Positions 18,161-25,284 of a stretch of 64,000 nucleotides of DNA are shown here, in pieces (the stretch's first letter is position 1; every line of letters begins with the position of its first letter). A program made the position numbers and the translations under genes. Under the pieces are notes generated by a model, which saw nothing but the letters and a program-made list of their open reading frames with translations, had not been told where the DNA came from and searched no databases. This DNA comes from Bacteroides sp. MSB163 (GTDB lineage Bacteria > Bacteroidota > Bacteroidia > Bacteroidales > Bacteroidaceae): positions 2,844,001 to 2,908,000 of the forward strand of contig NZ_CP143867.1 of NCBI RefSeq assembly GCF_036416795.1. The letters are read 5' to 3'.

Positions 18161-18670
18161 TCAGCCTGTTACCGTATCAATATCCTTTGCTTCGTCTTCC
18201 GGCTTATTTTTGGTCTGTACCCGTTCGCGTTCCAGCGTTTCGGGACGTAGCATTTCGTGGGGGAAGTACTTGCTCAGCGGGTAACGGAAGAAATCCATGT
18301 CCTGGCGTAGCCTTCCCACCAACGTGCGATCCGGTTTGAAGTAGATGCGTGAAACCCGCACCTTGCCCGGCATCACGTCATCGGGATGTTCGAAGCCTTC
18401 GCTCGTTATGGCGAGGTTGAAAGAGCCGAGTCCTCTGATGGTGACGGACTCGCCCTCTCTGAGCGCTTCCTCTATGTATTTGGGCAGGTCCACCAGTACG
18501 CTTTGCACGTCTCCTTCGCCCATGCCTTTGCGGCGTGCCATGCGTTGCGCCAGCTTTTCGGTAGTTACTCCGCCGCGTGGTTGCAGGGTACGTTGCACAG
18601 CGTAGTATAGTTGTTTCATTCCTTCCTTGGAGCGGAAGAGTTTCTTCCTTACTAAATAAATCATTCCCAT
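18161..18670 (-). CDS. HU/IHF-like DNA-binding protein with C-terminal extension
   Basis: A 169-residue protein related to the Bacteroides HU-like family with N- and C-terminal additions. The core shows the HU pattern TTEKLAQRMARRKGMGEGDVQSVLVDLPKYIEEALREGESVTIRGLG followed by a beta-arm region. The basic C-terminal ~40 residues are not part of HU. It probably bends and compacts DNA. The alternative start two codons downstream (ATG for the second Met) cannot be excluded. It is separate from the parA operon. Confidence 0.8.
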   Translation of the reverse strand: MGMIYLVRKKLFRSKEGMKQLYYAVQRTLQPRGGVTTEKLAQRMARRKGMGEGDVQSVLVDLPKYIEEALREGESVTIRGLGSFNLAITSEGFEHPDDVMPGKVRVSRIYFKPDRTLVGRLRQDMDFFRYPLSKYFPHEMLRPETLERERVQTKNKPEDEAKDIDTVTG

Positions 18671-19095
18671 ATCTTTGTTCTTGTTGATTGATGTTGCTGA
18701 TGAGGTCTATGCTTCTCAATGTCAGCAGCATAGTATCCTAATGCTTGGAACTCATATCCCTATGGACTGTAGCTCCCTTTGTTTAGCCGCTCAAGATGGC
18801 ATCTTGTGTAGTATGAGATGCTATCTTGAACAACACAAGATGCCATCTTGAGCGGCAAAGGTAATCATGCTTCAGTAGATATGCAAGCTTTTTGCGGGGG
18901 AAAGGTAAGGGAGATGTGCGTGATGGGGAAGGGGAGGCTGCAGCGCGGACGTTAAATAACCGAAACTTCTCCTCCTTTTAGCCGCTTAAAGCGGGAAACT
19001 CCTCTTGAAAATGTGATTGAGTGGAGTAAACTCCTCCTGATTTTTGTGAACGTGCCTCTTTATGCGGTGGGAAGTTTCTTTCGTTAGGTTGTATT
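18671..19095. other. Gene-free interval with a nested palindrome
   Basis: Between the HU-like gene and the DUF4143 ATPase I see no coding sequence. The notable structure is the 71-bp palindromic unit at 18786-18856. The segment at 18867-18905 recurs in part at 20670-20705. The rest is low-complexity purine-rich sequence. Confidence 0.5.
18786..18856. repeat. 24-bp perfect inverted repeat built from 15-bp palindromes
   Basis: Arms 18786-18809 and 18833-18856 are perfect reverse complements of 24 bp around a 23-bp loop. Each arm itself contains the near-palindrome CAAGATGGCATCTTG (or CAAGATGCCATCTTG), and the loop holds a third version around GAGATGCTATCTTGA. No run of T follows, so it is not a simple terminator. 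Confidence 0.85.
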
Positions 19096-19176
19096 GTATA
19101 TGAAATAAAAATATAGGGATTTTGTGTCGTATATGAAACAAAAATCCTATATTTGTGTTGCGTATATAAAACAAAT
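19096..19176 (+). repeat. Three direct repeats at exact 33-bp spacing over the ATPase promoter
   Basis: The word GTATATGAAATAAAA starts at 19096, GTATATGAAACAAAA at 19129 and GTATATAAAACAAAT at 19162, each 33 bp apart. The putative -7 box lies between the second and third. The third ends just before the ATG at 19184. The layout fits operator sites for an autoregulator on one face of the helix. Confidence 0.75.
19148..19155 (+). promoter_or_regulatory. Putative -7 box for the DUF4143 ATPase gene
   Basis: TATATTTG matches the Bacteroides -7 consensus, with TTTG at 19121-19124 as a possible -33 element (23-bp gap, slightly long). It lies inside the second 33-bp repeat unit. Confidence 0.5.
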
Positions 19177-19183
19177 AAAGAAG

Positions 19184-20467
19184 ATGGATCAAGAACTGAT
19201 AAAACAGATTATAGGTGAAAATCAGGAGTTTGTTCAGAATGTGAAGTTGCTGCAACGTCCTTTCAAGTTTGAAGACAACGGGAACTATGTCTTTTTAGGC
19301 ATTCGCCGTGCCGGAAAGTCTTATCTTATGTTTCAACGGATTCATGAGCTGATGAAAAGGGGAGTTGATATAGAAGAAATTCTCTATCTTAATTTTGAAG
19401 ACGAACGTTTCATAGGACTGAAGTCGGAAGATTTGGATGAGATAAAGCGGGTGTATGAAGAAACATTTTCTTTTCGTCCAATTTTCTTTCTGGATGAGAT
19501 ACAGATTGTGCCAGGCTGGGAAAAATTTGTTCGTCGACTGGCAGATAAGAACTATCGGGTATTTGTTACGGGAAGCAATGCTAAAATGCTGAGTTCTGAG
19601 ATTGCTACGACCTTAGGCGGGCGTTTCCTGATACAGAATGTATATCCATTCTCCTTTAGGGAATTTTTAAATTTCGAAGGATTTGAATTGAAATCAAATT
19701 GGCTTTATACACCGGGTATTAGAAATGGGGTGGTGCGTAGTTTTGATACTTATTTCTATAATGGCGGTTTTCCGGAACTACTTTCTTTTGAAGACAAGCG
19801 TTCATGGTTGAGCGGATTGTATCAGAAGATATTTTTCGGCGATTTAGTTGCCCGTTATTCTTTGCGTAATTCGGATTCAATGCGGTTGTTGGTGAAAAAA
19901 TTGGCGGAGAGTGTGATGCAACCTTCTTCTTATAATCGTTTGAAGAATATAGTTTCTTCAGCGGGAGAAAGTGTGGGGGTGCGTACCATTATTGATTATG
20001 TGGGCTATCTGCAAGAGACTTGGCTTATATTCAGTTTGGAAAACTATGCTGCGAGGTTCGCAGAGCGTGAGAGTAACCGTAAATATTACTTTATTGATAA
20101 TGGAATCTTGAATTTGTTTATTTTCCGGCCGGAAACTTTATTGTTGGAGAATCTTGTTGCGATAACCTTGCATCGTCAGTTTGGAGAAAAGGTTTATTTC
20201 TACAATCAACATATAGAAGTTGACTTTTATATACCGGAGGAAAGTTGGTTGATTCAGGTTTCATATAATATTTCGGATGTGCAGACTTTTGAGCGTGAAG
20301 TCAATGGAATTGTGAAGGCGGCTAAGTTCCTGAATGCGGAAAGACTTCAGATTGTGACTCGTAATGATGAACGGGTAATAGAAAAGGATGGGCTTTCAAT
20401 AGAGGTGTTGCCTATCTGGAAATGGCTTATTCAGATTGGTAAAAGCCGGAACGTTAACACATTTTAA
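19184..20467 (+). CDS. AAA-type ATPase with DUF4143 (restriction-endonuclease-like) domain
   Basis: About 427 residues. The Walker A motif is GIRRAGKS (39-46), Walker B is FFLDEIQ near residue 105, and VTGSNAKML is a sensor-like segment. The C-terminal half holds the DUF4143 nuclease-like region ending in strands EVDFYIPE and WLIQVSYN. Such proteins are common in variable genome regions and their role is unclear; defence or toxin-antitoxin roles have been proposed. I chose the ATG at 19184 since the upstream codons run through the promoter repeats. The last ~10 residues and stop lie in a sequence repeated at 24784-24831. Confidence 0.85.
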   Translation: MDQELIKQIIGENQEFVQNVKLLQRPFKFEDNGNYVFLGIRRAGKSYLMFQRIHELMKRGVDIEEILYLNFEDERFIGLKSEDLDEIKRVYEETFSFRPIFFLDEIQIVPGWEKFVRRLADKNYRVFVTGSNAKMLSSEIATTLGGRFLIQNVYPFSFREFLNFEGFELKSNWLYTPGIRNGVVRSFDTYFYNGGFPELLSFEDKRSWLSGLYQKIFFGDLVARYSLRNSDSMRLLVKKLAESVMQPSSYNRLKNIVSSAGESVGVRTIIDYVGYLQETWLIFSLENYAARFAERESNRKYYFIDNGILNLFIFRPETLLLENLVAITLHRQFGEKVYFYNQHIEVDFYIPEESWLIQVSYNISDVQTFEREVNGIVKAAKFLNAERLQIVTRNDERVIEKDGLSIEVLPIWKWLIQIGKSRNVNTF

Positions 20468-20482
20468 GTACCGGAGTTTGCG
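20435..20482 (+). repeat. 48-bp repeat shared with 24784-24831
   Basis: The segment covering the end and stop of the DUF4143 ATPase gene matches 24784-24831 at 44 of 48 positions by eye. The second copy lies in the leader of the His-rich/TonB operon without the rest of the ATPase gene, so it is probably the remnant of a second ATPase copy or a shared recombination end. Confidence 0.8.
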
Positions 20483-20570
20483 CTTTCCGGGAACTAATGA
20501 ACTGGTCTCTAATGGTGTGCATCACGGCACATTCCGTCATGGACAGGGGGATGCCACACTTCCGTTTTTA
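20473..20570 (+). pseudogene. ~98-bp orphan fragment of the TonB receptor gene
   Basis: This piece matches 26741-26838 inside the TonB receptor gene at most positions, and its translation keeps RFPGTNELVSNGVHHGTFRH against RLPGANELASNGVHHGTFRH in the intact receptor. Nothing of the receptor gene flanks it. It is a dead fragment created by a local copy event, joined directly to the ATPase gene end. Confidence 0.85.
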
Positions 20571-20612
20571 TTTCATTTTGACCTGTTCCGGCACTTTTCG
20601 TTCTCTTGTTCA
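20562..20612 (+). repeat. Fragment copied from the parA leader (17898-17947)
   Basis: A run of 33 bp, 20580-20612, is identical to 17915-17947 in the parA operon leader, and the preceding ~17 bp are nearly identical. It follows the TonB fragment with a few bp overlap. Confidence 0.8.
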
Positions 20613-20623
20613 CTCTTATTGTT

Positions 20624-20689
20624 CCATGTATTCTCATACATGGGTTCTACCTTGATTCCTCCAACAGGTATGCTTCAGTAGATATGCAA
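20624..20689. repeat. Small perfect hairpin and a fragment matching 18867-18886
   Basis: CCATGTAT (20624-20631) and ATACATGG (20636-20643) form a perfect 8-bp stem with a TCTC loop. Then 20670-20689 repeats the 20 bp at 18867-18886 exactly, and weaker similarity continues for ~15 bp. Confidence 0.7.
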
Positions 20690-21181
20690 TTTTTATGGGG
20701 AAAGTACGGTGGAGCTACGGTGAATGTACAAAGGGAGTTTATCTGAAATCTAATCTGTCATGAATAATGCAGGCTATAATGGTCATGAACAAGAGGTAGC
20801 TGTTCCCTTCAACGGAGGTGGTGAGGGCATTGGAAAAGATTGTAGCGTTGGGGAAGGAGATAAAGTGAAAGTTATTATATTTATATTTGTGGAATTATGG
20901 TTTATGTAAGTGATCTCCGGAATAGAGCGGGATTACGTATCTTTTCTCTTAAAAAATACCAATGAGCGGAAAAACATCTACTTTCTCTTTTTCTGGTACT
21001 TCTTTTGCTTTCTGCATCAGAAGGTTTGATATATGGACAAAGATATAAGCCAAGATTTTAGAACAGTTTGCTCCACTTTTTTCAAGTAATTTTGCTGTGT
21101 TTTAATATTTTTGCTTATTTTTGTCACCATTCTGATTGCTGAAGTGTCAGTATGATATTGGAATAATCTTTTTTAATAAAA

Positions 21182-21252
21182 AGCGTTTGAAATATTATCC
21201 CACCATGAAATCTCGACAATTTCACGCACTTGGGATAATAAACAAGAACGCT
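21182..21252. repeat. Three-tier nested inverted repeat
   Basis: Nested pairs: AGCGTT (21182-21187) with AACGCT (21247-21252); TATTATCCCA (21193-21202) with TGGGATAATA (21231-21240); TGAAAT (21206-21211) with ATTTCA (21219-21224). Together they could form one stem with internal loops in the leader of the barrel-protein gene. Confidence 0.7.
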
Positions 21253-21300
21253 CACGTCTTTGTTATATGCCATTCTTTCAGGAATGTACTATACTCATAG

Positions 21301-21375
21301 GCGTGGGCTATTGTTTATTACTAAGTGCAGGGCAGTCGAGAGCCTCATGGTGGTAATATTCAATAAGTCCCACGC
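21301..21375. repeat. ~22-bp imperfect inverted repeat with 31-bp loop
   Basis: GCGTGGGCTATTGTTTATTA at 21301-21320 pairs imperfectly with 21353-21375, whose complement begins GCGTGGGACTTATTG. It lies 40 bp before the barrel-protein start, so it may be a leader structure or the trace of a small mobile element. Confidence 0.6.
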
Positions 21376-21415
21376 TTTTATGTATAATGTAATGCCGAAC
21401 GGGGGACAGGGGGGC

Positions 21416-21973
21416 ATGAAAGAAATACTTATGAGAACATTTTCAAAAAATCAAATGAGAGTATTATTGCTTTTTGTATCGGTTGTTTGTGCTGTGTCTG
21501 CCAGCGCTCAAAACGATGGAAAAAAGAACCAGTGGGCCATGGAAGTCGGTATTGGTGGTAATGGAGCAACTACCGTAAATTTGGGGTTCCGGTGGCAACG
21601 CAATCTCCATCCTTATGTGGCCTGGGATGTGCTTGCTCTGAATGTCGTTGCTCCTACGGAGGAATTGTCTGAAATGCTCATGCCTCAACTTATGACTGGC
21701 GTACGTCTGCTTTCTCCGGAACTATCGGGGATGAAAGTTTATGTGACGGGACGCGCCGGATACGGTGGCATCATGTCGGGTAATGCAGATGCCCGCGGAC
21801 AGGGGCTGGCTTTTGAAATAGGAGCAGGTATCAATATCACCAAACACTTGTATGCAGGCTATGCCTACAATCATCAGGACTTGGGAACAAGCGAGGTCAA
21901 GGTCAATAAACAAACCATAAGCGTTGACCGGAAGTTGAAATATCATTCTTTCCGCATCGGTTGGATATTCTAA
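21416..21973 (+). CDS. Small outer-membrane beta-barrel protein
   Basis: About 185 residues with a signal peptide (MRTFSKNQMRVLLLFVSVVC, cleavage after SASA) and an alternating strand pattern rich in Gly and aromatic residues, ending in the barrel-type terminus FRIGWIF. It resembles small OmpW/porin-like barrels of Bacteroides, but I do not recognise a named family. I chose the ATG at 21416; 21431 is an alternative and fits the signal peptide slightly better. It is apparently monocistronic, with a terminator at 22007-22030. Confidence 0.7.
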   Translation: MKEILMRTFSKNQMRVLLLFVSVVCAVSASAQNDGKKNQWAMEVGIGGNGATTVNLGFRWQRNLHPYVAWDVLALNVVAPTEELSEMLMPQLMTGVRLLSPELSGMKVYVTGRAGYGGIMSGNADARGQGLAFEIGAGINITKHLYAGYAYNHQDLGTSEVKVNKQTISVDRKLKYHSFRIGWIF

Positions 21974-22006
21974 AGTTTGTTCAATGCTAAGATGCATTAA
22001 CTAGAG

Positions 22007-22030
22007 GGTGTGTCAAAACGCTGACACACC
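22007..22030 (+). terminator. Hairpin after the barrel-protein gene
   Basis: GGTGTGTCA (22007-22015) and TGACACACC (22022-22030) form a perfect 9-bp stem with a 6-nt loop. There is no long T run, but the position 34 bp after the stop codon fits a terminator. Confidence 0.6.
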
Positions 22031-22082
22031 TTCATGAAATTATATCAGGAATGAAAAATGTCATATAATAGATGAAATATGT

Positions 22083-24491
22083 ATGAGTTTGAAGAAAATT
22101 AATTATTTATTGCCGCTTTTACTTTTATTGCTTTACTTCGCTTCTTGTAGTAAAAAAGAGGATGAATCTAACTCTTTGCCGACGAAAGAGGAGTATGAAT
22201 CTGAAGTGGTTAATCCTGATTATGTGCCAATAGATTGGGAGATTACCCGACTTTTAGAGTGTAAGCCGGACGAAGGCGTATATTCTTTTCGGTCTTCTGC
22301 TTCAACTGCAAGTTTACGTGCAGGGTCTGTACTCACGATAGATGCAGATACAACTGGATATATTGTAATTGTAAAGCAAATAACTCGTGATGGAGATGTT
22401 GTGAGGATAAAAACAAAGCCAGGTACTCTTTGTGATATTTTTGCAAATACGGAGTTCACACTTGCTTCATCAGAACAAGTGGTTACTCGTGTAAATGATA
22501 AAGTGTATTATCCGGAAAGTATAATATACCGGGATAGCGACGGCGAATTAAAGTCTATGGATATAGCTACTACTCGTTCGGGTGTTTCATTAACAGAGAA
22601 CTTATGGAGTTGGGGGAAAGACTTTAGTGGAGGAGAATTATTTAGCGGGGATAATTATAAGCTCTACTTAAAAAAGGCTTCTTTTAAAGTAGGCGTTGAC
22701 TTGAACTTAACTTTAAGTTTTGGACAACGGACTCTATCAACTAGTACAGCGGAAGCATTCGTTCAATATCAAAGTAAGGCTTTAAAAGTTAGTGCTTCTA
22801 TCATAGGTACTGCATCGACAGAACAAACGCTGCAATTTGATGTTTGGGGAGAATATCATAATTTGAATCAACAGGATGAATTGTGGAAACGCAATATGTT
22901 TAAACCTATAGATATCAAATTTAGAATAGGCTATGTGCCTGTTTATATAAGATTGAACGCAGATCTCTATAGAGGTGCATCATTTGATGTGGAAGGGAAA
23001 ATGTCAGCTTATATGGGATATACAGACACTGCGACAGGGCGTTTAGGGATCTCTTGGCAACAAGAAACAGGCTACAAATCCGTATCAGAGTTCAAGAATG
23101 ACTTTAATCTTATTTATCCTACGATAGAGGGACAGGGAGAGATCAATGCCAAAGCCTGGTTTTATCCAAGGATTCGATTATGGCTTTATGGAATTATCGG
23201 CCCTTCGTTTGATATAAAACCTTATTTGGGAACACATGTTGATGGAGGTTTTAAAGAGAAGCTTCTTAATTCATCTAATGATTTCTGTGCATGGTCGTTA
23301 CGTAATTTCACAGGTTTGGATGTGGCTGCAGGATTAAGTTTTGCATTTTTAGGTCATGAGATAGATAATTATACTACTCCCAGTATTAATGTAATAGATA
23401 AAACTTTATATCGTTCTCCTTATGATATTAATATTGTTTCTTCTTCCTCGGAAAAGGTAGAGGCAGGTATCAATAACTCTGTTTATTTTGAGGTTTATGA
23501 TGTAGATTCACTATTCTATAGGAAATTACTTACTCCACTTCCGCAAATAGTAAAGTTTGAAGGAAATGGTAATCTTTCTTCTAAATATGGTATAACATCT
23601 AAAGGGAAAGTGAGTGTTGATTGGATTCCGGATTCAGCAGCGGATACGTTGTATGCTATACTTTATAATTCGGATGGAAGTAAATTGAAGCAGACAAAGT
23701 TCTTTGGCAAAGAGCCGGCAGCCATTACTGGGAATAGTAGTGATATTACTTCTAATTCAGCAAAAATTGTTTGTTCTTATGCCAATGTGCCGACTACTGC
23801 TGAATATGGTGTGAAGATTACTTCAAACACTAATTCTTGTTCATTACCGGCTTCTATTGATGGTAGTTCTGGAGATTATACTTTTGAGTTAAAAGAGCTG
23901 GCTTCGGAAACTGCTTATTCTTATAAAGCCTATATTTTGTATAAAGGGAAGTATTATGAAGGAGAGACAAGGAGTTTCACGACTAAAGAGGATGAGAATA
24001 AGTACATTCCAACACCTGGTAGAGTCGTGGATTTAGGGTTAAGTGTAAAATGGGCCTCATGTAATTTGGGTGCACAAAATCCAGAGGAATATGGGGAATA
24101 TTTTCCATTCAAAAAAGATATGACCCAAGTATGTGATTCATACTTAGTCGGTGGATTGCGAATTCCAACAAAAGAGGAAATAGAAGAACTTGTTACAAAA
24201 TGTGAGGGTGTTTGGATTTCATATAAGGGAATAAATGGGCTATTAGTGATTGGTCCTAATAAAAATAAGATATTTTTGCCGGCCACAGGGGAGTTTGTTA
24301 ATGGTAGGATACATTACTTGCAAGGACGAACGGGATCGTATTGGTCTTTTACGATAGGAGTGAACTACAATAAAATTATGGGGGCATATGTGTGGGGATT
24401 TAACGATGATAGAAAACTTCAACTAGGAGGAATTGACGGGCCTTCAGATCACTATAATCCATATTATACGATCAGAGCTGTTTGTCGATAA
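22083..24491 (+). CDS. Large surface lipoprotein with fibronectin-like and Fibrobacter-paralogous C-terminal domains
   Basis: An 802-residue lipoprotein. The signal peptide ends in a lipobox (YFASCSKK, Cys near residue 22) followed by acidic residues KEDES that favour surface export in Bacteroides. A long beta-rich central region is unfamiliar. Residues ~540-635 read like an Ig/Fn3-type module (YSYKAYILYKGKYYEGETRS). The C-terminal ~160 residues (VDLGLSVKWASCNLGA...LRIPTKEEIEELV...YWSFT...IRAVCR) match the 'Fibrobacter succinogenes major paralogous' type. The exact role is unknown; ligand binding at the cell surface is plausible. Confidence 0.75.
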   Translation: MSLKKINYLLPLLLLLLYFASCSKKEDESNSLPTKEEYESEVVNPDYVPIDWEITRLLECKPDEGVYSFRSSASTASLRAGSVLTIDADTTGYIVIVKQITRDGDVVRIKTKPGTLCDIFANTEFTLASSEQVVTRVNDKVYYPESIIYRDSDGELKSMDIATTRSGVSLTENLWSWGKDFSGGELFSGDNYKLYLKKASFKVGVDLNLTLSFGQRTLSTSTAEAFVQYQSKALKVSASIIGTASTEQTLQFDVWGEYHNLNQQDELWKRNMFKPIDIKFRIGYVPVYIRLNADLYRGASFDVEGKMSAYMGYTDTATGRLGISWQQETGYKSVSEFKNDFNLIYPTIEGQGEINAKAWFYPRIRLWLYGIIGPSFDIKPYLGTHVDGGFKEKLLNSSNDFCAWSLRNFTGLDVAAGLSFAFLGHEIDNYTTPSINVIDKTLYRSPYDINIVSSSSEKVEAGINNSVYFEVYDVDSLFYRKLLTPLPQIVKFEGNGNLSSKYGITSKGKVSVDWIPDSAADTLYAILYNSDGSKLKQTKFFGKEPAAITGNSSDITSNSAKIVCSYANVPTTAEYGVKITSNTNSCSLPASIDGSSGDYTFELKELASETAYSYKAYILYKGKYYEGETRSFTTKEDENKYIPTPGRVVDLGLSVKWASCNLGAQNPEEYGEYFPFKKDMTQVCDSYLVGGLRIPTKEEIEELVTKCEGVWISYKGINGLLVIGPNKNKIFLPATGEFVNGRIHYLQGRTGSYWSFTIGVNYNKIMGAYVWGFNDDRKLQLGGIDGPSDHYNPYYTIRAVCR

Positions 24492-24888
24492 TATTTAAGT
24501 ACTTTGTTACTAAAGATAATGTGATATATTTAGTTTGGATATATAGTGTGAAGAAAATATAAGTTCGCTCTGTTAAAAAGTGGATGAAAGATGGTAGAGT
24601 ATCTTGGTTTTATTCTTTTGGGGAAGGATCAAGATACTTTTATTAAAAGGGTTTTGATTTGTATTGGCCAATACAAAGTATTTGTAGGATTTCTGCTATA
24701 GGTTGTTTTGCTTATATTTCTATTGTTTCCTTTAAAATTTATAATGAGCATTGAATATCTTGTTTGCTATTCTTTACCTATATATTGGTAAAAGCCGGAG
24801 CGGTAACACATATTAAGTACCAGAGTTTGCGTTTTTAGTTAGAGATACATATCTTCGCAGACTATTCAAATACTTGTCGATTAAGAAA
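24492..24888 (+). other. Interval before the metal-uptake operon
   Basis: No gene seen. AGTATCTTG (24598-24606) and CAAGATACT (24630-24638), followed by TTTATT, form a probable terminator for the large lipoprotein gene. The 48-bp repeat of the ATPase gene end lies at 24784-24831, about 55 bp before the His-rich protein gene. Confidence 0.55.
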
Positions 24889-25203
24889 GTGAATAACAGC
24901 GGAAAGAAGAGAGTAGTTATAGCATGGGTGCTGATGATGGCACTTCTGCCGTTCTTCGTGGTGAAGGCTTTTCACCATCACGAGGACGAGCATGCTGCTT
25001 CCTGTTCCCATGCAGATCATCCGCGCCATTCGTCCGATGATTGTGCTATCTGTCACTTTTCTCTTTCTCTTTTCACGGAAGCGCAGTCTGTTGACTTCCG
25101 TTGCATCTTAACGCCCATCACATTTGAGCAGGTTGTTCATCAGGATAAGATTGTTTATACACTGTCTTATTCACATTATCTACGCGCACCTCCCATAGCT
25201 TGA
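24889..25203 (+). CDS. Small His/Cys-rich exported protein upstream of a TonB receptor
   Basis: About 104 residues from a GTG at 24889; a TTG at 24874 is possible. A membrane/signal segment (VVIAWVLMMALLPFFVVKAF) precedes a metal-ligand cluster (HHHEDEH, CSHADHPRH, DDCAICHF). The second half is hydrophobic and ends LRAPPIA. Small proteins of this type often precede metal-specific TonB receptors in Bacteroides, as here (82 bp gap). It is likely a periplasmic metal-binding accessory, perhaps for zinc or copper; the metal is inference. Confidence 0.6.
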   Translation: MNNSGKKRVVIAWVLMMALLPFFVVKAFHHHEDEHAASCSHADHPRHSSDDCAICHFSLSLFTEAQSVDFRCILTPITFEQVVHQDKIVYTLSYSHYLRAPPIA

Positions 25204-25284
25204 TTACATAATTTACATTCATGTGGAGACGGGCTTTCTGTAGCTTGCCTCTCATTGTTTTATTCTAAATTAAGATTGTAATCA

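Larger units (their letters stand above)
20690..21415. other. Mostly gene-free interval before the barrel protein
   Basis: I see no convincing gene. A 49-codon open frame at 20760-20908 (starting MNNAGYNGHEQEV) has no recognisable family and no clear promoter, so I leave it uncalled. Two inverted-repeat structures lie at 21182-21252 and 21301-21375 and are listed separately. Confidence 0.45.

Noticed and set aside
19096..19176. 33-bp repeats as a CRISPR array
   Set aside because: Only three units, adjacent without spacers, and no cas genes nearby.
20760..20908. 49-codon open frame as a gene
   Set aside because: No promoter, no family resemblance, and it lies in patchwork sequence.
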